Source: Candidatus Hodarchaeota archaeon (GTDB lineage Archaea > Asgardarchaeota > Heimdallarchaeia > Hodarchaeales > Hodarchaeaceae). From it: a stretch of DNA of 6,460 nt. The position numbers were made by a program, and so were the translations under genes. The stretch covers positions 1-6,460 of the forward strand of contig JAEOSP010000314.1 of the NCBI GenBank assembly GCA_016840305.1, in the 5' to 3' direction. Shown here in pieces: positions 1-3,800 of this stretch; the stretch's first letter is position 1; every line of letters starts with the position of its first letter. The notes beneath the pieces are model-generated. The model had not been told where the DNA came from. It ran no database searches and saw only the letters and a list, made by a program, of their open reading frames with translations.

Positions 1-603
1 GATATTGCGTTAAGGATTATATTGAAGAAAGGTAGAAAGAAAGCTTATTCTTATTTGTCTATATATTCTGGTAAGGTGATAATCAAGGGTTTTGAGGCTG
101 TCCGCTCAGATTGGTCACCTTTAGCTAAAAAGACACAGCGTTTACTTCTTGAAACCTTATTGACGGATTTTACTGATGATAGAATGAGAAAAGCACGATT
201 GATGGTCGTTCGTACATGTCGATTCATTCTTAGAAGTTCCGTGGATACATTAATAGATGAATTAAGTATCCGAGGTCCGCTTAAACGATCTCCTCAGGAT
301 TATAAAACACGTACTCCAGCAGTTGGAGCGTTTACCAATTATTGTAAATCAGAAGGTAAGGATCCAGAATTAGAATGGGAACGCTGGGACGGTTTTCCAT
401 ATATTATTGCTAAAGGATCATCAAAACAACCACAATTTTTGCGTGCTTATCATCCTGATGTATTTAGAGAAAAAATCAAGCAAATCGATCGTTCACACTA
501 TATTAAAGAAATTTTAGGGGCTAGTAATAGATTTGGGATTGAATTAAAGGAAATAGAAGCTCTAAAAGGACGATTTATCATTCCTTTAACCGAATTTTTC
601 TGA
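1..603 (+). CDS. Family B DNA polymerase, C-terminal (thumb) part, 5'-truncated
   Basis: This is the last 200 codons of a replicative-type family B DNA polymerase; the frame is open to the window start, so the TTG at 22 is not a credible start. What is seen: a KKAY at residues 13-16 aligns with the family's KKRY primer-template contact motif; residues 29-46 carry the conserved KGFEAVRSDW.PLAKKTQ block that follows it; residues 93-111 (PL.RSPQDYK..TPAVGAF) match the thumb block usually written as L.k..edYk...phv.aA; residues 162-178 (IDRSHYIKEIL) match the terminal 'D..YYIe.qilPa' helix. The protein ends IIPLTEFF, resembling a PCNA-interacting PIP box. The exonuclease domain and the catalytic aspartates (palm motifs A and C) lie upstream, outside the window, so activity cannot be judged. 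The family call is firm; the paralogue (for example PolB1 versus PolB3) and the host lineage are not determined. Confidence 0.9.
   Translation, partial: DIALRIILKKGRKKAYSYLSIYSGKVIIKGFEAVRSDWSPLAKKTQRLLLETLLTDFTDDRMRKARLMVVRTCRFILRSSVDTLIDELSIRGPLKRSPQDYKTRTPAVGAFTNYCKSEGKDPELEWERWDGFPYIIAKGSSKQPQFLRAYHPDVFREKIKQIDRSHYIKEILGASNRFGIELKEIEALKGRFIIPLTEFF
577..600 (+). other. PIP-box-like C-terminal tail of the DNA polymerase
   Basis: The last eight residues (193-200), IIPLTEFF, fit the PCNA-interacting consensus Q-x-x-h-x-x-F-F at the hydrophobic position and at both aromatic positions, with Ile in place of the usual Gln. Archaeal family B polymerases commonly end in such a sliding-clamp tether. 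The position at the extreme C-terminus supports the reading; the missing Gln weakens it. Confidence 0.6.
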
Positions 604-652
604 AAAACCCCACAATCAAAATAGAAAGATATCTCCTCCCTGTATTTAGTGG

Positions 653-778
653 ATGAAGGATAAATATTCTCTTTTAGTATTGGGTGTATCAGTTCTAAAT
701 TATGGAACACATTGGGATTGTCCCGTTCTAATGCTTGGTATCATAATCATCCTCTGTAACTTAACACTTGTAGATTAG
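653..778 (+). CDS. Possible small hydrophobic membrane peptide (41 aa)
   Basis: An ATG-to-TAG frame of 41 codons lies in the spacer between the polymerase and the A2M gene. The peptide starts MKDKYSLLVLGVSVL, has a short polar middle with NYGTHWDC, and then a second hydrophobic stretch (residues 24-40, including four consecutive Ile), so it could form one or two membrane segments. Two Cys residues (23 and 35) are present. There is no convincing ribosome binding site, and chance frames of this length are common in AT-rich DNA. No family is recognised. It may be a real small protein, a decayed remnant, or noise. Confidence 0.22.
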   Translation: MKDKYSLLVLGVSVLNYGTHWDCPVLMLGIIIILCNLTLVD

Positions 779-785
779 AATCGTC

Positions 786-796
786 TAAAAATATAT
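786..796 (+). promoter_or_regulatory. Candidate archaeal TATA box for the A2M gene
   Basis: The sequence taaaaatatat is centred about 24 bases upstream of the ATG at 814. Archaeal TATA boxes sit about 25 bases before the transcription start, so transcription would begin at or within a few bases of the ATG, giving a leaderless mRNA. This agrees with the lack of a clear Shine-Dalgarno sequence in 797-813 (tgtgggaaaaatt precedes the ATG). The factor-B element upstream is not obvious. In AT-rich spacer such a match can also occur by chance. Confidence 0.45.
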
Positions 797-813
797 CTGT
801 TGTGGGAAAAATT

Positions 814-894
814 ATGAAAAACAAGCTAGCAAGTTTAATTATTTTGTCAGTATTATTTATCGGCATAATTCAAGTAACCTCCATAAGAGGAGCC
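814..894 (+). other. Signal peptide of the A2M-like protein
   Basis: Residues 1-27 show a basic start (MKNK), a hydrophobic core from about Leu5 to Val21, and a polar end (TSIRGA) where signal peptidase could cut. There is no Cys here, so this is not a lipobox, unlike many bacterial A2Ms, which are lipoproteins. Export through Sec is inferred. An uncleaved membrane anchor is possible. Confidence 0.8.
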
Positions 895-3800
895 TTAGAA
901 CAAAGTGAAACAGTACTTAATGATCAATTAAATACTAATTCGGCCTTTTCTGAGTTTGAACCAGAAATTCGACCTATAGAAACACTCAACACTCCTCCTA
1001 TAAGCTCTTTTGCACCTAGTCCAATTAGTTTTAATAATGTGACACCTGAAGTGAATATGAAAACCGTAGATGATGAGGAACAGCGGTTAATAATCCAAAT
1101 TGACCTTGAAAAACAAAATGTACGAAAAGGAGAACCTCTCAAATATGCAATACAGGCGACAAGAGGGTTTGAACCAGCAGCAGGAGAAAGATTGGTTGTT
1201 GAAATAATAGAGGGAGAATATTGGGGTTGGTATCATTACTATTATTATACAGCTGTTGATTATAATCAGAGAACTGTAAGTAGAAAAATTATTACTACGG
1301 ATGCTAAGGGGCTGCACGAGGGAGAGCATACATTTACAAAAAACGGACGTTATTCAATTGTTATACGATCCGAATCTGATTCTTTTTATAAATCACGTTC
1401 ATTTAATGTCGCAGAAATTGGAATTTTCTGGCGTGTTTCACGTGAATTTGTTAGAGGACAACCTCACTCTTCAGTGGCTTATGTGTTGAATACATCTGAC
1501 TTTTCCCCAATAGCTGGTGCGGCAGTATCATTAACAGGGGAAGTCTATACATATGATTCTTCTTATTCAGAAGAATTACTTGAAGATGGTCCTATAATCA
1601 CCGATGAACAAGGTATAGCAGAAATTACATTCACACCCCCTGCAAATCTGAGCAATAACTATAATTTCTTAGTAAATCTATCTGTTACGATTGGTGATGA
1701 AACAAGCTATGTATTGAGAGATTTATGGCAGGGAGGTTATTACTGGACAATTGATGGTTATCAAGAATTTTCCCCATACGAATTTATTGTAACAATTGAT
1801 AAGCCAATTTACTCCCCCAAAGAAACTGTAAATGCTCGTATTCTGTTATGGGAAAATGATTACTTGAAAGCCACAAAAAAACCTGCTCAAACATCCTTTA
1901 CTTTGAAAATATTGACTCCTTCTCAACATATTATTTATCAAAAGGACGTACAAACTAATATATATGGTGTCGCAACGTATTCTTTCTCTTTAGACTCAGA
2001 AAGTGAATTAGGAATGTATCAGATTGTCACTCAAAAAGATGAAGTAATTTCTACAACGGATATTCGTGTTGATAAATATGAAAAACCAGCCTATAAAGTC
2101 GATCTCACTCTGGATAAAGAGTACGTTCCTCCAGGTAAGACCGTGTCTGGGGTAGTAACAGCAACTTACTATTTTGGTAAACCAGTCACTCAAGCGCATA
2201 TCGATTTATCAATAGGAGGTCTTACTACACTAACAGGAACTACTGACGAAAATGGAGTGTGGAAATTCTCTTATGTACTTCCAAAGTCCTTAAAAGAAAC
2301 AGATTTATATGCTATTTCGATAAATGCAACCGTTACTGATCCTGTAAATCGTGAAGTTACAGCCTCTTCATCTCTACAAATCGTAGATAGTGTATATGTT
2401 TATTCTTGGGTGAATCCATGGTTTCCAAAAGCCGATGAGAATATAACTGTTCATTTTGGAGCTTATCAGTATTCCTCAGGACATTACTCTTGGTGGAACT
2501 GGCAACCATTGGCAGATGCTTCTGTTAAGATTAAACTGTATGCGGTGCTTTCTTCCACAAGTAACTATTACATTAAGACTTATAATTCGCAAACAGATGC
2601 AAGTGGTAACGGTCAGTATCAGTTTACCGTGCCATTAGAAGTACTACCTTTTACAACCAGATTTAAAGGAGTAGTTGAACTAGATACTGAAGATGGCCGT
2701 GAGGGAACAGACACCTTCTATTTCACAGTTGACCTTTCAAAAGTAGAGGCATCAGTTAATTCCGAAACATATTCTGTGGGAGAAACAGTTAACCTTGATC
2801 TTAAATTGCTTAATATTCTTACAGATACCTTACTTGCTGGCGACGTGAAAATTAGGATTTTTGATGCAGATTATGAACTCATTGGAGAGATAAGAAGTGA
2901 AGTTCCTGAATCTGGGAAGGAATTTTCATTTAAACTTTCTCCCTATTCTCCAACTGGTAATTACGACATTCACATTTACGTAAGCAAAGAATTCACTTAC
3001 GACTGGGGTTCCTATACTCGTTATAGATATAGCGACACAGTGTATTTTTCCGTTGGCTCATCTCAACGATTTACTTTATCATTGGATAAACCTAAGTACT
3101 CAATAAGCGATAGTATGACAATAACAGGAATTGTCGAAGGAGAAACAAATGCTCCAGTCATGGTCCAGTTCGTCAAAAAAGGAATCTTGACGACTTTATA
3201 TGTTCCAAAAGAAAATTCAGCGTCATTTAGTATTACTAAAAGTGATATTTCCGATTTAGCTCCTAAAGTTTGGATATATGGCTTTGTAATTCTGTCTAAT
3301 GGCCAAATACAAGAGCAGATGTTATTCGTTGAAATTGATTCAACGTTAATAGTTGAAATTTCATCTGATAAGGATGTTTATGAACCAGGGGAAACAGCTA
3401 AAGTCGATATCCAAGTTTATGATGCAAATCATAATCCAGTATCAGCTGTATTGGCTGTATCTTTCATTGATAGTTCAGTTTTCGGAGTTGAACCTGATCC
3501 TGAAACTGAAAACGAACATTTCACTGAACAAGATTACTGGCCCTCAGTTTGGACAGTAACCTCTTGGAAGAATCGACAGTCTGACTGGTGGTTCTGGTGG
3601 TATGATGATTTCTATGATATTGGATTCGGATGGGGGTATTATCGTGGAGGCTTAGAAGGTGATGTCTTTTACGACGCTGCTAATATTTATGCAATGGAGC
3701 AAACCCCCTCCATTAAAAGTAGTGATGAGTCCATACCTGAAGCTGAAGAAGGAAAAGCGGTTCGAGATAATCTTCCTGAAAATGCATATTGGAAACCACT

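Larger units (their letters stand above)
604..813. other. Spacer between polymerase and A2M genes
   Basis: The 210-base spacer holds the doubtful small frame at 653-778 and the TATA-like box at 786-796. T-rich runs at 595-599 and 666-675 could serve as archaeal terminators but are weak. No tRNA, inverted repeat or other structure is evident. Confidence 0.5.

Noticed and set aside
22..24. TTG at 22 as the start of the first gene
   Set aside because: The same frame is open to base 1 and the protein begins in the middle of a family B polymerase, so the true start lies upstream.
595..675. T-rich runs as a transcription terminator
   Set aside because: The runs are short (five T at 595-599 and a mixed pyrimidine stretch at 666-675), with no hairpin; they do not stand out in AT-rich DNA.
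498..710. Reverse-strand 70-codon frame across the polymerase end and spacer
   Set aside because: It overlaps conserved polymerase codons and has no recognisable motif or start signal.
802..804. GTG at 802 as start of the A2M gene
   Set aside because: It would add only four residues before the ATG that begins a typical basic-hydrophobic signal peptide, and lies too close to the TATA-like box.
1231..1250. tat/tac repeat as a microsatellite
   Set aside because: It is short, imperfect and fully explained as a Tyr-rich stretch inside the coding frame.
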